Shown: positions 1 to 9,063, numbered from the stretch's first letter. The stretch: DNA of 64,000 nt from an uncultured Prevotellaceae bacterium (GCA_900318345.1 ONKD01000013.1:1-64000), one strand, 5' to 3'. Numbers and translations: made by a program. The notes: generated from the letters alone by a model not told the origin.

Positions 1-288
1 GATATGGTCATACAGTGAGCCAAACACCAGTTCCGGACCAATGACTTGGATCTGCCCGTTGCTGATGGAGCCAACGAAATCCTCGACCCGGTCATCCTCG
101 TCGCTGCCGAACAGACTCGGACCATTCAGAGAGTTGATGTACACACGCGCCTTGCGCTCAAGCGACAACAATTCAGCCTCAGTCCTGCCCGTGCCAAAAC
201 TCTTGATCACACGATATGAGCCGCGGCTTTTGTCAACAACCTGGACGCTAGTCGTGCCTGACTTGTTGGGTTTCCTGCGAACAAACAT
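1..288 (-). CDS. IS1634-like transposase, N-terminal part (cut by window edge)
   Basis: The minus-strand frame from ATG at 288 is open to base 1 and gives 96 residues. It begins MFVRRKPNKSGTTSVQVVDK and contains VIGPELVFGSLYDHI near the edge. This start (short basic N-terminus, VQVVDK, then a PEL-x-FG-x-YD motif) is the usual beginning of the IS1634 family of IS4-type DDE transposases found across Bacteroidales. The DDE catalytic residues would lie outside the window, so activity cannot be judged. A good Bacteroidetes promoter lies directly upstream, with its -7 box ending only 4 nt before the ATG, which suggests a leaderless message. The family call is by recognition of the N-terminus only. 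Confidence 0.72.
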   Translation of the reverse strand, partial: MFVRRKPNKSGTTSVQVVDKSRGSYRVIKSFGTGRTEAELLSLERKARVYINSLNGPSLFGSDEDDRVEDFVGSISNGQIQVIGPELVFGSLYDHI

Positions 289-292
289 GGTG

Positions 293-324
293 CAAATTTA
301 GCACGGGACACCCAATTTTCCAAA
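293..324 (-). promoter_or_regulatory. Promoter of the IS1634-like transposase
   Basis: On the minus strand TTTG (324-321) is followed after 20 nt by TAAATTTG (300-293), an exact match to the Bacteroidetes primary-sigma pattern TTTG-N19-21-TAnnTTTG. The -7 box ends 4 nt before the ATG at 288, so the transcript should begin at or next to the start codon. Confidence 0.6.
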
Positions 325-568
325 TCATCCGTTTATAATCTGCTGAAATTCAGACTATCAAAAATTATTCAAAAAACCGTGACGAAAACAGGAAATTTAA
401 TTTGCTTAATTTAAATACAAAATTTGTTTTAATTTCCCGCTCGTTAGAGCGGTTATTATTTCGGGCGAACATTTATGACACACCCTCCATGAACCATCCC
501 CCGCGTCAGCGTTGTCCATGTCTTGCGGGTTTCTTGTCTGCACCACCTTATAATATAATATAAAACAA

Positions 569-600
569 CTGTGCCGCGAGCCTCAACGCTCGCGGCACAG
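569..600 (-). terminator. Terminator of the C10 protease gene
   Basis: A perfect 13-bp stem (569-581 with 588-600, loop of 6) lies 31 nt past the stop codon. On the minus strand it is followed by TTGTTTTATATT, which fits an intrinsic terminator. Confidence 0.75.
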
Positions 601-631
601 TAATATCAATCGATCTCTAATCGATAGCCAA

Positions 632-2374
632 TCAACCCTCGGTGGTGTTGTTCAGCAGGTAGTCGATCAGGGCGGTTACATCAGCAATGCTGATTTCACC
701 ACTCTCGTTCATGTCAGCAGCGGGGCAGTCCTCAACGGAGGGAGTACCGTTCAGCAGCATGTCGATCAGGGCGGTAACGTCGGCGATGGTTACAAAGCCG
801 TCACCATTCACGTCACCAAGGACGAACTGAGGATCGGGAGGAGTTACCCAGTTACCAACGGTGAAGGGGATAGGATCGTTGAAGAACCAGTTCCAGTCAT
901 AGTTGTTGGGGAAGTAAGGTGACCAAACAACAACATAATACTGGGTGCCCTCGGTCAGGTAGTAAGAACCGCTGATGTCGATGGTAGCGGTCTCATTCTC
1001 CTGCAGATCCACCTGGGTGGTGTAAGCTGAAGTAGCTACGCTGTATTTACCATCATTGCCCTTAGTGGCGAGAGCCCAGCGGATGGTGCCCTGCCAGGGA
1101 CCGCTCAGAGCCTTAACCTCAAACGAACCACGTACGTCGTTGGCAGGCATAACCTCCTGCAGATAGGTGGTACCGGTCACAACCACACCACCGTTCTCAC
1201 CCTCTTCAGCGGGACGGATGCCCATGATGGCATACTGGTCGGCGTTGAAGCCTTCCTTGTACTCATCGTGCTCATAGGGGGTGTCACCGTAGATGCGCGG
1301 TGACAGCAGGTCAAAGCTGAACCAGCTGTTGTATTCCTCGGGCTGGAAACCCCAGATGATGCGAACCCTACCCTCTGAATCATAGCCGTCCATCACAAAG
1401 GCGTGACCAACGTGGGCATTCTCGGTACCATCGTTGAGGACAGTCCTGTAGCCAAAGTACAGAACGGGACGACCCTCGTCGAGCTCGGTGTAAACCATCT
1501 CGCGCCAGGTGGCGTCAGCATAATTGGCCTTCTGCAGGAACTGGACATTGGGGTTGTAGTTAAAGTAAGCAACCATACCCTTGACGATCTGATCATAGCT
1601 TACATTGGTGCTGCTGGTCGAGAACTTGGCTTGGAAGGCAACAGCAATGTCATAAACCATCTGTGCAACATCCTGCCAACCACTGGTATAGCCCTGATAA
1701 CCATTCTTCATGCTGCTATACTTGTAGGTGTGGTTGAAGTTGGCAGTAGCGGTTCTCTCTTGGTCGCCCAGCATGTAGTGGAAGGTGTTAGAGCCATTAC
1801 CATAAGACGGGTAACGCAAGCCTTTCATGATGTGAGCAAATGCGATGGGAACGCAACCGGCATAGCAGTGCTCTCCGTTATAGGTGGGGAAGTACTCGTT
1901 GTAGGGAGCAAACTGATGCCAGTGGGGACCCTCACCATATTCGTTCAAGAACATGGGAGCTACACCATTGGGATTCATCGTCAACGAGGGAGCCTTGGTT
2001 GCTTGAGGATTCTTGCGCATCATGTCCAAGCTCAGCTGATAGCGCTCAAGCATGATCTTCAAGGCCTCGGGAGCATCGTTGAGGTTAAACGAGCCATGGT
2101 CGCTGTAAGCCAGCACGGGATCGGTCATGTCGTCACCGGAAACGATCACGTAACCCTGACCGCCCTCACGGTTGAATACATAGTAGTCATTCTGACCCTT
2201 CAAGCTCATAGCGGTATAGCTCAAGGTCATCTTGGCGTTTGAAGCATTGAGTTTGGTCGGTTGAGCCAACTGCTGCTTAGCAATGGCCATAGCCTGGTCA
2301 ACACTCACACTTTTTGCATCGATGTTCTGCGAGAATAATGCGAACAGTGCAGTTAGTAATACGAATTTTTTCAT
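632..2374 (-). CDS. Secreted C10-family cysteine protease with C-terminal dockerin
   Basis: A 580-residue protein with an N-terminal signal peptide (about residues 1-20). Residues 21-130 resemble the Spi-type inhibitory propeptide found before streptopain-like proteases. The C10 peptidase domain follows: the nucleophile is Cys174 in AGCVPIAFAHIM and the general base His324 in GHAFVMDGYD, both set as in SpeB, PrtT and the Bacteroides Bfp proteases. A linker domain leads to a two-repeat dockerin at about 521-580 (GDVNGDGFVTIADVTALID and its partner MNESGEISIADVTALID), with calcium-loop Asp/Asn residues in place. It probably acts outside the outer membrane. The next gene upstream encodes an unrelated metalloprotease with the same kind of dockerin, so the pair may act together. 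No type IX sorting tail is seen. Confidence 0.88.
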   Translation of the reverse strand: MKKFVLLTALFALFSQNIDAKSVSVDQAMAIAKQQLAQPTKLNASNAKMTLSYTAMSLKGQNDYYVFNREGGQGYVIVSGDDMTDPVLAYSDHGSFNLNDAPEALKIMLERYQLSLDMMRKNPQATKAPSLTMNPNGVAPMFLNEYGEGPHWHQFAPYNEYFPTYNGEHCYAGCVPIAFAHIMKGLRYPSYGNGSNTFHYMLGDQERTATANFNHTYKYSSMKNGYQGYTSGWQDVAQMVYDIAVAFQAKFSTSSTNVSYDQIVKGMVAYFNYNPNVQFLQKANYADATWREMVYTELDEGRPVLYFGYRTVLNDGTENAHVGHAFVMDGYDSEGRVRIIWGFQPEEYNSWFSFDLLSPRIYGDTPYEHDEYKEGFNADQYAIMGIRPAEEGENGGVVVTGTTYLQEVMPANDVRGSFEVKALSGPWQGTIRWALATKGNDGKYSVATSAYTTQVDLQENETATIDISGSYYLTEGTQYYVVVWSPYFPNNYDWNWFFNDPIPFTVGNWVTPPDPQFVLGDVNGDGFVTIADVTALIDMLLNGTPSVEDCPAADMNESGEISIADVTALIDYLLNNTTEG

Positions 2375-2428
2375 GTTGAAATAATTAATAAATTAAATAT
2401 GAATATAATGTAGTGTTATTTTTGTTGC

Positions 2429-4675
2429 TTAGTTGTTGGTGCCCAGCAACATGTCAATCAGGGTTGTCACGTCGGCAATCGTCACCTCACCGTCAGCCTT
2501 CACGTCAGCGGCCAGCTCGTTGATGGTCACATCACCACCCAGCAGGTAGTCGATGAGCGTGGTCACGTCCTTGATGGTTACCTCACCGTCATCGTTCACA
2601 TCACCAGGGATGAATTCGGGAGTCCACGTGTTCTCGTAGCAAATCTCGATGTTGTCAAGGAAGCAGTAGTCTGTCGAGTTGCCCATGGTCTGCTTGATGC
2701 GCAACATGATGGGCTCATTGGTGGGCAGGGTGGTAACAGCTGCAGTAGCCGTTGACCCAGCAGGAACCTCCACATAACCGGGATATTCTGCCTCATACCA
2801 CCGTGACCCGCCATTCTTGGAGTAGTACACATAGAATACCGCCTTTGCGTCGGTCGGGTTGGTGACGGTAAAGCGTACCACCATCGGAATCTTGTTCAGG
2901 TTCTCGACAGTGTTGAGGTAGCTGCCGTTCCTCATGGCAACCGAGTGTCCGTTGTCCACTTGGGCAGTGTCAACAACAGCGCAGTTATAGAAGTCCCAGT
3001 TGGCATACACGCCAGCCACGCCGCGCTCGTTGAGTGTGGCGCCCACGGGCATCTTCTCAAAGTCCTCGATAGAGCTCTTGGAGTTGTCAACAACCACGTC
3101 AAGCGTGATGATGCTGTCGGCCTCAGTGATGTTAGTGAAGGCATAGTGGCTCATCTTGCCGTCCCATGTGCGCAGGCTGGGCATGGTGACGTTAGTAATC
3201 GATGTCACATTGGAAACACCGGGGAACGGGTCATTGTAACTGTCGCTAATTCCGCTGAATTTTGCACGCAGCAACTCATAGTACATGTGGGTGGGATTGG
3301 AGTTGACCAGATTGTTCTCCCACACGTCGACATTGGTCGAGTCAACACGCCAGATGAGCATGCCGGGACCGGCCAGGTTCTTGTCCCACTTCACGCGCTG
3401 GCGGTTCTCGATGATGAAGTATTCACCCTCGTTGGCGGTGTTCAGGCGGTAACCCGTGTTGCTCTTTTCAAGGGCAGGAATTGTGATGGTACCCACGCTA
3501 TCGATGAGGGTGGGCTGGGCAAAGCCCAGGGCATAGCGCTCAAACAGGCTGTAGCCGGCAGGGTTGCGGCCGTTGTTGCTCCTGAAACCGCTAGCCATGA
3601 CCGACCAGGTCATGGGATGCTTGCTGTTGACACCACCGCTGCCCTCGCCATCGGCGTCATAGAAGTCGGGCAATCCCAGGCAGTGGCTGAACTCGTGGCA
3701 GATGGTGCCGATGCCGGCAACGTTGTTGTAGTTGATGTAGTACTCGTTCTCTTCACCAGTCATGTTGGTCGAGCAAGCATAGAGCCTGAAGTTCACGCCG
3801 TCAAGCACGGGTGAATCCTCAAAGTTCTTCATGTGGGGCCACAGGTAGTCACGGTTATTGGCAGTGACATCCGAGCCGTGACCGGCAACCATGAAGAATA
3901 CCATGTCGGCTGTGCCATCCTCATCGGTGTCATACTGGCTGAAGTCCACATCGGGATCCAGCGCCTCAAGGGCGGCAAAGAAGATGGAGTCGCATCTGAA
4001 CTGATGGGCGTCGGTGCAGGCATAGGGGACATCCACTGGACCCAAGATGTCAAAGTGCGGGTCAAACTGCTGGAATGAGTTGTCATAGTAGTAATCTCTC
4101 ACACTGCCCATCGCGTCAATTTTGGTGCCAAAGGGCAGGGTGTAGCCCTGATAGTCGTGGCTATTGATCATAGCCTCGTAGAAGTCAATAGGCGTATAGT
4201 TACTGGGAACGTAATCATTAAAATTCCTGTCGGTGTAGTTAATCAGGATGATTAAGCCGCGGAACTTGCTGTAGTCCATGTGGCCACCGTGGCCAATGCC
4301 GCGCAGCAAATCGTTGCGGTGGCTCTTCATTCTCTTACCATTCTGCACCATGGCCTTGCTGATCAACCCCTTGGGTACGTTGGCGAGGAATGCACGGTCG
4401 GCAGCGCTGCGGTTGGCCTCGTCGCGGGCGATCAGGTCACTTGCAACCAGGCTGTTGCCGTCAAGGCGGGCATAGGTGTAGAAACCAGCCTTATTCTTGA
4501 CCACAGTATATCCGTCGATGGTTGTCATGTAGTTAAAGAACTCGTCACCATGCAGTACAAGGGTGAGCGATGTGCCGTCAGGTTGAGACACCTGGGCAGG
4601 AGTTGGATCGGCGGGAACTGCACGCGCAACTAGGCACATCAATCCCAGTGCAAATAATACCAAAAAGTTTCTCAT
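2429..4675 (-). CDS. Secreted M6-family (immune inhibitor A-like) metalloprotease with C-terminal dockerin
   Basis: A 748-residue protein with a signal peptide ending near ARAVPA. The zinc site is HEFSH (327-331) followed by CLGLPD with Asp337, which is the HExxHxxGxxD pattern of M6 peptidases such as immune inhibitor A. Residues 30-110 look like a propeptide. Residues about 540-680 form a carbohydrate-binding-like beta domain. The last 60 residues are a dockerin with two repeats (GDVNDDGEVTIKDVTTLID and DVKADGEVTIADVTTLID). It is followed on the same strand after 54 nt by the C10 protease, so the two are probably co-transcribed. A perfect 22-bp palindrome sits 22 nt before the start codon and could regulate both. 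Confidence 0.88.
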   Translation of the reverse strand: MRNFLVLFALGLMCLVARAVPADPTPAQVSQPDGTSLTLVLHGDEFFNYMTTIDGYTVVKNKAGFYTYARLDGNSLVASDLIARDEANRSAADRAFLANVPKGLISKAMVQNGKRMKSHRNDLLRGIGHGGHMDYSKFRGLIILINYTDRNFNDYVPSNYTPIDFYEAMINSHDYQGYTLPFGTKIDAMGSVRDYYYDNSFQQFDPHFDILGPVDVPYACTDAHQFRCDSIFFAALEALDPDVDFSQYDTDEDGTADMVFFMVAGHGSDVTANNRDYLWPHMKNFEDSPVLDGVNFRLYACSTNMTGEENEYYINYNNVAGIGTICHEFSHCLGLPDFYDADGEGSGGVNSKHPMTWSVMASGFRSNNGRNPAGYSLFERYALGFAQPTLIDSVGTITIPALEKSNTGYRLNTANEGEYFIIENRQRVKWDKNLAGPGMLIWRVDSTNVDVWENNLVNSNPTHMYYELLRAKFSGISDSYNDPFPGVSNVTSITNVTMPSLRTWDGKMSHYAFTNITEADSIITLDVVVDNSKSSIEDFEKMPVGATLNERGVAGVYANWDFYNCAVVDTAQVDNGHSVAMRNGSYLNTVENLNKIPMVVRFTVTNPTDAKAVFYVYYSKNGGSRWYEAEYPGYVEVPAGSTATAAVTTLPTNEPIMLRIKQTMGNSTDYCFLDNIEICYENTWTPEFIPGDVNDDGEVTIKDVTTLIDYLLGGDVTINELAADVKADGEVTIADVTTLIDMLLGTNN

Positions 4676-5026
4676 ACCTTAGTTAAAAAGTGTTATGTTT
4701 AATCCGTTAACGGATTAAAGGGTTGATAGATTAGTTTTATTTAATGTCGTTTCCAGCTCATTTCTAGTTGGTTACGTCTTCTCGTTGGCAGAGGCGGTTG
4801 GCTGGACTCCCATTTTTTGTGCAAATGTCGACATAATTCTCGAGGTTTGCAACTTTTTTCCAAAAATCTTGTAAATATTCAATTGACCCGTCGCCATTTA
4901 CGGCACTTTAACTAACAAACGTGAATTAGTGTAAAATTTGGTTTCATAATGCGCCTGTTTGCTCATTTTTGTGTAATTTCGCACTTCCTGCGGTCTAAAA
5001 AACTGCGGCAATTAAACTGGAATAAC
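4676..5026. other. Divergent intergenic region with palindrome
   Basis: This 351-bp spacer separates the divergent M6 protease and the small membrane protein. Its one clear element is the 22-bp palindrome at 4698-4719. I could not find a full consensus promoter for either gene. GTAAAATTTG at 4931-4940 resembles a -7 box, but its internal spacing is one base too long. Confidence 0.5.
4698..4719. promoter_or_regulatory. Perfect 22-bp palindrome before the M6 protease
   Basis: The half-site TTTAATCCGTT is followed immediately by its exact reverse complement AACGGATTAAA, with no loop bases. The lack of a loop argues for a dimeric regulator's DNA site rather than an RNA hairpin. It lies 22 nt upstream of the M6 protease start codon. 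Confidence 0.5.
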
Positions 5027-5683
5027 ATGAAACCGATTACAAATATACTGCTCGTGTTAGCCCTCATTTGCTACCTTTTCCTGCCGTTTTACGACATCTC
5101 GTTGCTCGGCACGGTAACTGGATTGGGCTTCACGGCTGGCACAATATCACAATCACTGTCATTAAACAACGTGCTGCTCGCGTTGCTCCCTTTCATCGCG
5201 ATTTTTGGGGCTATCGCCCTCAACTGCATGAAGAAACGCTGGTGGGTGTTGGGCGCTATTGCTCTGATACTCGTTGGCTTATGGTTCTTCAACCACACCA
5301 GCGGCCATCACGACATCCTGTTGCGGCATGATCCCGAGATCACGCCCGACAATGACCTGGGCGAGGGCTTCTCCATCACGGGAATCGGCATCGGTCACAC
5401 GCTATCGTTCATCCTCATGGGACTATCCCTCCTCTCGGCCATCATCTCGTTGCTCCCGTTCAAGTTCAACGAGACCATCGAGCGGGCCGTCGATGACACC
5501 TTCGAGGACGGCCGACGCCATGTGCGTGAGGAATTTAAGCGACTGGAGTCAGCCACCCGTTCCCACCACAAGTCAAGGGGTGCGACCAAGCATCAGCCCG
5601 AGCCGCCTCAACCACCCGTTGAGCCCACCCAAACACAGCAAGAGGACAAGGAAGACCCTGCCCGCTTCATGCCTAAAGAATAA
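5027..5683 (+). CDS. Four-helix membrane protein of unknown function
   Basis: The ATG at 5027 is preferred over the upstream one at 4949 because it puts a hydrophobic helix right at the N-terminus; the extra 26 residues are polar and basic. The 218-residue product has four predicted membrane helices at about 4-24, 45-65, 69-86 and 117-143. A long charged tail from 150 onward is rich in Arg, Glu, Pro and Gln. The loop between helices 3 and 4 contains HHDILLRHDPE. I do not recognise a family. It stands alone between two minus-strand neighbours, so context gives no hint of its role. Confidence 0.7.
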   Translation: MKPITNILLVLALICYLFLPFYDISLLGTVTGLGFTAGTISQSLSLNNVLLALLPFIAIFGAIALNCMKKRWWVLGAIALILVGLWFFNHTSGHHDILLRHDPEITPDNDLGEGFSITGIGIGHTLSFILMGLSLLSAIISLLPFKFNETIERAVDDTFEDGRRHVREEFKRLESATRSHHKSRGATKHQPEPPQPPVEPTQTQQEDKEDPARFMPKE

Positions 5684-5740
5684 AAAATAACTCCTAACTT
5701 CAAATGACTATTGCCTATCATCCTGTTGAAGAATGACAGG

Positions 5741-6265
5741 TCATTCATTAACGGGATGATGCATATCAATGCGCTTGAACGTCAGCGGTGTCGTCACCCT
5801 GAGCGTGTTCTTCGTTGCCCCATAGAACAACACGCGCCCTCCCAGTACATCATACCTTGCCAGCACACCATGCACGTTGTCAAAGACCATATCGCCCATA
5901 TAGATGTAATCGTGGTCCAGGTCCACACTGTGCAGCAGCGCCCATTTGCCCGCAAACGAACCCTGCCACAACAGCTGCCAATCAGGATCTTCACTTGATT
6001 CGGGTGCCATGTTGATCAGCTCGTTATAGTATCCCGTGAAAGTGCTGTCCTCGGTGTTGAAGGTATAGGACATCTCAATGTAGTGGATGCTGTCATCATA
6101 TTGATACTCCCATGTGCCGTTCATGTATTTGTTGTAGCGTTTCTGCAGCTCGACCGTCTCGAGCGTTGTCCAGTCGGTCTCGACGACCACATGGTCACTC
6201 TCACAAGCCGTCATCGCCAGCAGCGCCACGGCACACATCAGCAGCATTCTCGTCTTCTTCAGCAT
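5741..6265 (-). CDS. Small lipoprotein of unknown function
   Basis: A 174-residue product with a signal peptide and lipobox LLAMTAC (Cys about residue 21), followed by acidic ESDH. The sequence after the Cys is usual for Bacteroidetes surface lipoproteins. The mature part (NGTWEYQYDDS, then beta-strand-like stretches) resembles the small lipocalin-like lipoproteins of the phylum that start with a G-x-W motif, but I cannot assign a family. It converges with the membrane protein gene at 5027-5683 and follows the outer-membrane barrel gene on the same strand, from which a strong terminator separates it. Confidence 0.72.
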   Translation of the reverse strand: MLKKTRMLLMCAVALLAMTACESDHVVVETDWTTLETVELQKRYNKYMNGTWEYQYDDSIHYIEMSYTFNTEDSTFTGYYNELINMAPESSEDPDWQLLWQGSFAGKWALLHSVDLDHDYIYMGDMVFDNVHGVLARYDVLGGRVLFYGATKNTLRVTTPLTFKRIDMHHPVNE

Positions 6266-6310
6266 CTCTTGGTATAATTGATTGTGATTGACTGTTTTGT
6301 TTCTAAAACG

Positions 6311-6341
6311 GCGGGAGTGGCCTGATTATTGCCACTCCCGC
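6311..6341 (-). terminator. Terminator of the first barrel cluster
   Basis: An 11-bp perfect stem (6311-6321 with 6331-6341, loop of 9) lies 68 nt past the stop of the barrel gene. On the minus strand CGTTTTAG follows. It would end the long 14.9-to-6.4 kb transcript. Confidence 0.7.
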
Positions 6342-6408
6342 AAGAATAATCAACGATTATCCATCACTAATATCCATATGTTAAAGATATTACCTTTAAC
6401 CTTTAACC

Positions 6409-8982
6409 TTAATTTCCCCCCATTCCGCTGCCGTTAATGTTGCCAGCGCCGGTATTGCCCGACTGCTTGCCGCTGCCGATGAGGTCGTCGTTCTCGATGG
6501 TCTTGCTGGACTTCTTCACCGAAGACTTGAGTGAGCCGAAGCGGTAACTGATGTTGATGCCAAACCTGCGGGCCTGTTGCTCATAGCGTGTCCATCCCGT
6601 CACATCGCCCTGGGTCATGTACTGCTTCATGCTCATATACTTGCCACTGAAGGGAACTATTGCTTGCAACTGGACGGTCAGGCGATCCTCCTTGAGAAAC
6701 GAGCGCTGCAGGGAGAATCCGTGGAAGAACACGGTACCCATGCGGCCATACAAGTCGTTGATACCACCGCCCCACATGCCAGCGAAGCCCGATAGTTGCA
6801 GCTTCCACGGCAGGAACTGAGTGACGTTGGCAAAGAAGTTGCCACTCACGCGGTCATTCTTCAGGTTCAGTTCGTTGCTCTTGTAGTAATTGTAGCCAAT
6901 TGAACCGTTGAGCATGAAGTTGGTCTTTTGGCTCACCATCCACTGAACAAAGGCTGACAGCGTCGTCGAGTAGGTCTTGAGCGTGTTGGCATATGTCGAT
7001 ACCTGCACCAGGCCGTCGGCCCACTTCACGGCACCGATGCCGTTGTTGCTGAACTGGAACTGCGGCGTGACGTTAAATGTCAGCTTGGGACCCACGCGCA
7101 TGTAGGTCAAGCTCACCGAGTGGTAGTGCACACTACCCAGGTCGGTGTTACCATATGAACGGCTTGTCGGGGTCTCGATCACTGCCGGATTCAGGTAGCT
7201 GATGCCAGGACGGTTGATGCTGGCGGCGTATGACAGTTTGAGGCTGTTGGCAAAGTCAAACTGGTAGCGCACACTCGCACTAGGCACGAAGTCGTTCAAG
7301 TGAGCCTCATAGGCAGGCTGCTGGCCATCGGGATAGGTGGCGCGCAGGTAGCTGTGCTCATAGCGCAGGCCTGCACGGGCATCCCAACTTCCGCTATGGA
7401 AAGTGTAGCTCAAGTAGGCGGCACCCACCTGGGTCACATGCTTGTATCGCATGTCGGTGTCATCGTCAACGCCCAGATAGTCCAACACGTTGTGGCTGCG
7501 GTTCAGGCGATAGATGTACTTAGCGCCAGTCTCGATGGTGTGCCTCTTGGCGAGCGGACGGGTCCAGTCGAGCTGCACAGTGTGCTCGTTGAAGTTCTCC
7601 TTGCCGTCCTGGTCAATGCCATAGTATGCCACAGGCATGTTAACAAGGTCGGTATAGCGAGAGTTGTCCAAGTTCTTGTTACGGAAGGCCGAGAGCATAT
7701 AGCTCAACGTGATGGTCTCGCCCTTCAGGCCCGTGCGGCGCTGATAGTCCATGCGGGTATCAAAGTTGTAGCTGTCTGACTTGGTGTGATTGTTCATCCC
7801 GTAGCTGTAGAGAGGTTGGCCCCCTGCATCGCTCATCAGGTTGCTGTTCACGCCGTTGCCGGCATAATTGTAGGCAAATCCGCTTAACGACCACGCCAGG
7901 AGGTTCAGTGTATCGGGTTCCCAACTGGCACTCACGTCACCAAAGTGGACGGTTACCTTATCTGCATCAAAGGTCGTGTTGCCCTGCAGTTCTGCACCGC
8001 TTTGAGTATAGCGGTTAAGCATTGATGAGCGATAGCCCTGTCCGTTGTTACCATCGTGATGGATACCATAATCCACCGACAACACCACCTTGTCGAGCTG
8101 GCTCGTCAGGTTTAATGATCCGCCTATTGCCCCCTTGTGGTCGGCTCTGGCCGAGGCCATGCCCGAAACGCCCTTGAGCGTCGAGTTGTCGGCCATGACG
8201 ATGTTGAGGATCATGGTCGTGCCCTCGGCGTCATACTTGGCACCGGGCTCGGTAATGACCTCGATGCGCTTGACGCTGCTGGCAGGCATCGCCTTGAGGA
8301 TCTCCTTGGCATTGCGCGAGAGCGAGGGATCAGGGTGACCGTTGCGGAAAATCTTGAAGTTCGTCTGGCCATTGACACGGATCTCATCACTGGCGTCAAC
8401 GCTTACCATCGGCACCTTGCGCAGCATCGTCAACACGTTGTTGGTCTTGCTGTCGGCATCGTCAGCAACGCTGTAGCCGATGCGGTCCACCTCCTGCTTG
8501 ATGAGCTGGCGCTGGGCCGTCACGGTCACATCCTTCAGTTGGATGTTGTCAAACACGCTCAGCAGCGAGTCGTTCACCCAATCGTCATCGTCGTTGCTCA
8601 CACTGGCATGCTGGCGAACCATGATCAGCGGCAGCTCATAGCCCATCTGGGTGAATTTGCCATCCAGCGTGTCGCCGAGCAATGTGGCGTTATATGTCGC
8701 ATACATTTCAGGGAAGCCCACAGTCAGCTTGCCGCCCTTGAGTGAGGCTTTGGCTTCATAGTTGTTTAATCCCTGCTCGGGGATGTCAAGAAATGCGTTA
8801 ATACCTTTTTCTGTCTGCTCCAGGGTCAGCGTCATGTTTACGCTGAACTGCATTTGCTTTACCTCAAGGGTACCGTTCCACTTCCCGTTGAAGTCTTGCT
8901 GTTCCTGGGCCTGTGCTGTCATGCTGCAGGTCAACAGCAGCATTGTGGCGAGCATCAGGTGTTTTAAATTGACTCGTTTCAT
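6409..8982 (-). CDS. TonB-receptor-like outer-membrane beta-barrel protein (paralogue A)
   Basis: An 857-residue protein with a signal peptide (cleavage near AQAQ). Residues about 28-122 (GKWNGTLEV ... FTQMGYELPLIMV) resemble the small beta domain that precedes many Bacteroidetes alpha/beta hydrolases. An acidic linker DDDDWVNDSLLSVFD then leads into a plug domain (about 155-275, ending VIEVITEPGAKYDAEG-like) and a barrel up to NISYRFG, followed by a Gly/Asn-rich tail ending GMGGN. This is the OMP_b-brl_3 type of TonB-dependent receptor. It has no CarboxypepD_reg domain and no SusD neighbour, so it is not a classic SusC. From the linker onward it is closely similar to the protein at 19971-22313. 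It is the last gene of a run that includes five related membrane proteins and a GH31. Confidence 0.82.
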   Translation of the reverse strand: MKRVNLKHLMLATMLLLTCSMTAQAQEQQDFNGKWNGTLEVKQMQFSVNMTLTLEQTEKGINAFLDIPEQGLNNYEAKASLKGGKLTVGFPEMYATYNATLLGDTLDGKFTQMGYELPLIMVRQHASVSNDDDDWVNDSLLSVFDNIQLKDVTVTAQRQLIKQEVDRIGYSVADDADSKTNNVLTMLRKVPMVSVDASDEIRVNGQTNFKIFRNGHPDPSLSRNAKEILKAMPASSVKRIEVITEPGAKYDAEGTTMILNIVMADNSTLKGVSGMASARADHKGAIGGSLNLTSQLDKVVLSVDYGIHHDGNNGQGYRSSMLNRYTQSGAELQGNTTFDADKVTVHFGDVSASWEPDTLNLLAWSLSGFAYNYAGNGVNSNLMSDAGGQPLYSYGMNNHTKSDSYNFDTRMDYQRRTGLKGETITLSYMLSAFRNKNLDNSRYTDLVNMPVAYYGIDQDGKENFNEHTVQLDWTRPLAKRHTIETGAKYIYRLNRSHNVLDYLGVDDDTDMRYKHVTQVGAAYLSYTFHSGSWDARAGLRYEHSYLRATYPDGQQPAYEAHLNDFVPSASVRYQFDFANSLKLSYAASINRPGISYLNPAVIETPTSRSYGNTDLGSVHYHSVSLTYMRVGPKLTFNVTPQFQFSNNGIGAVKWADGLVQVSTYANTLKTYSTTLSAFVQWMVSQKTNFMLNGSIGYNYYKSNELNLKNDRVSGNFFANVTQFLPWKLQLSGFAGMWGGGINDLYGRMGTVFFHGFSLQRSFLKEDRLTVQLQAIVPFSGKYMSMKQYMTQGDVTGWTRYEQQARRFGINISYRFGSLKSSVKKSSKTIENDDLIGSGKQSGNTGAGNINGSGMGGN

Positions 8983-9063
8983 AATTATCTCTGGGTTTAA
9001 TTGTTTTTGTTGTCTGTTAGATGCATAAGCAACTCAAAAAGTTTCAATCATGGGACCTTTTTT

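Larger units (their letters stand above)
289..631. other. Intergenic region between transposase and C10 protease
   Basis: This AT-rich stretch holds the transposase promoter (293-324) at one end and the protease terminator (569-600) at the other. I see no credible reading frame and no second transposon end between them. A Bacteroidales IS should have a terminal inverted repeat upstream of the transposase start, but its other end is outside the window, so it cannot be identified here. Confidence 0.5.
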
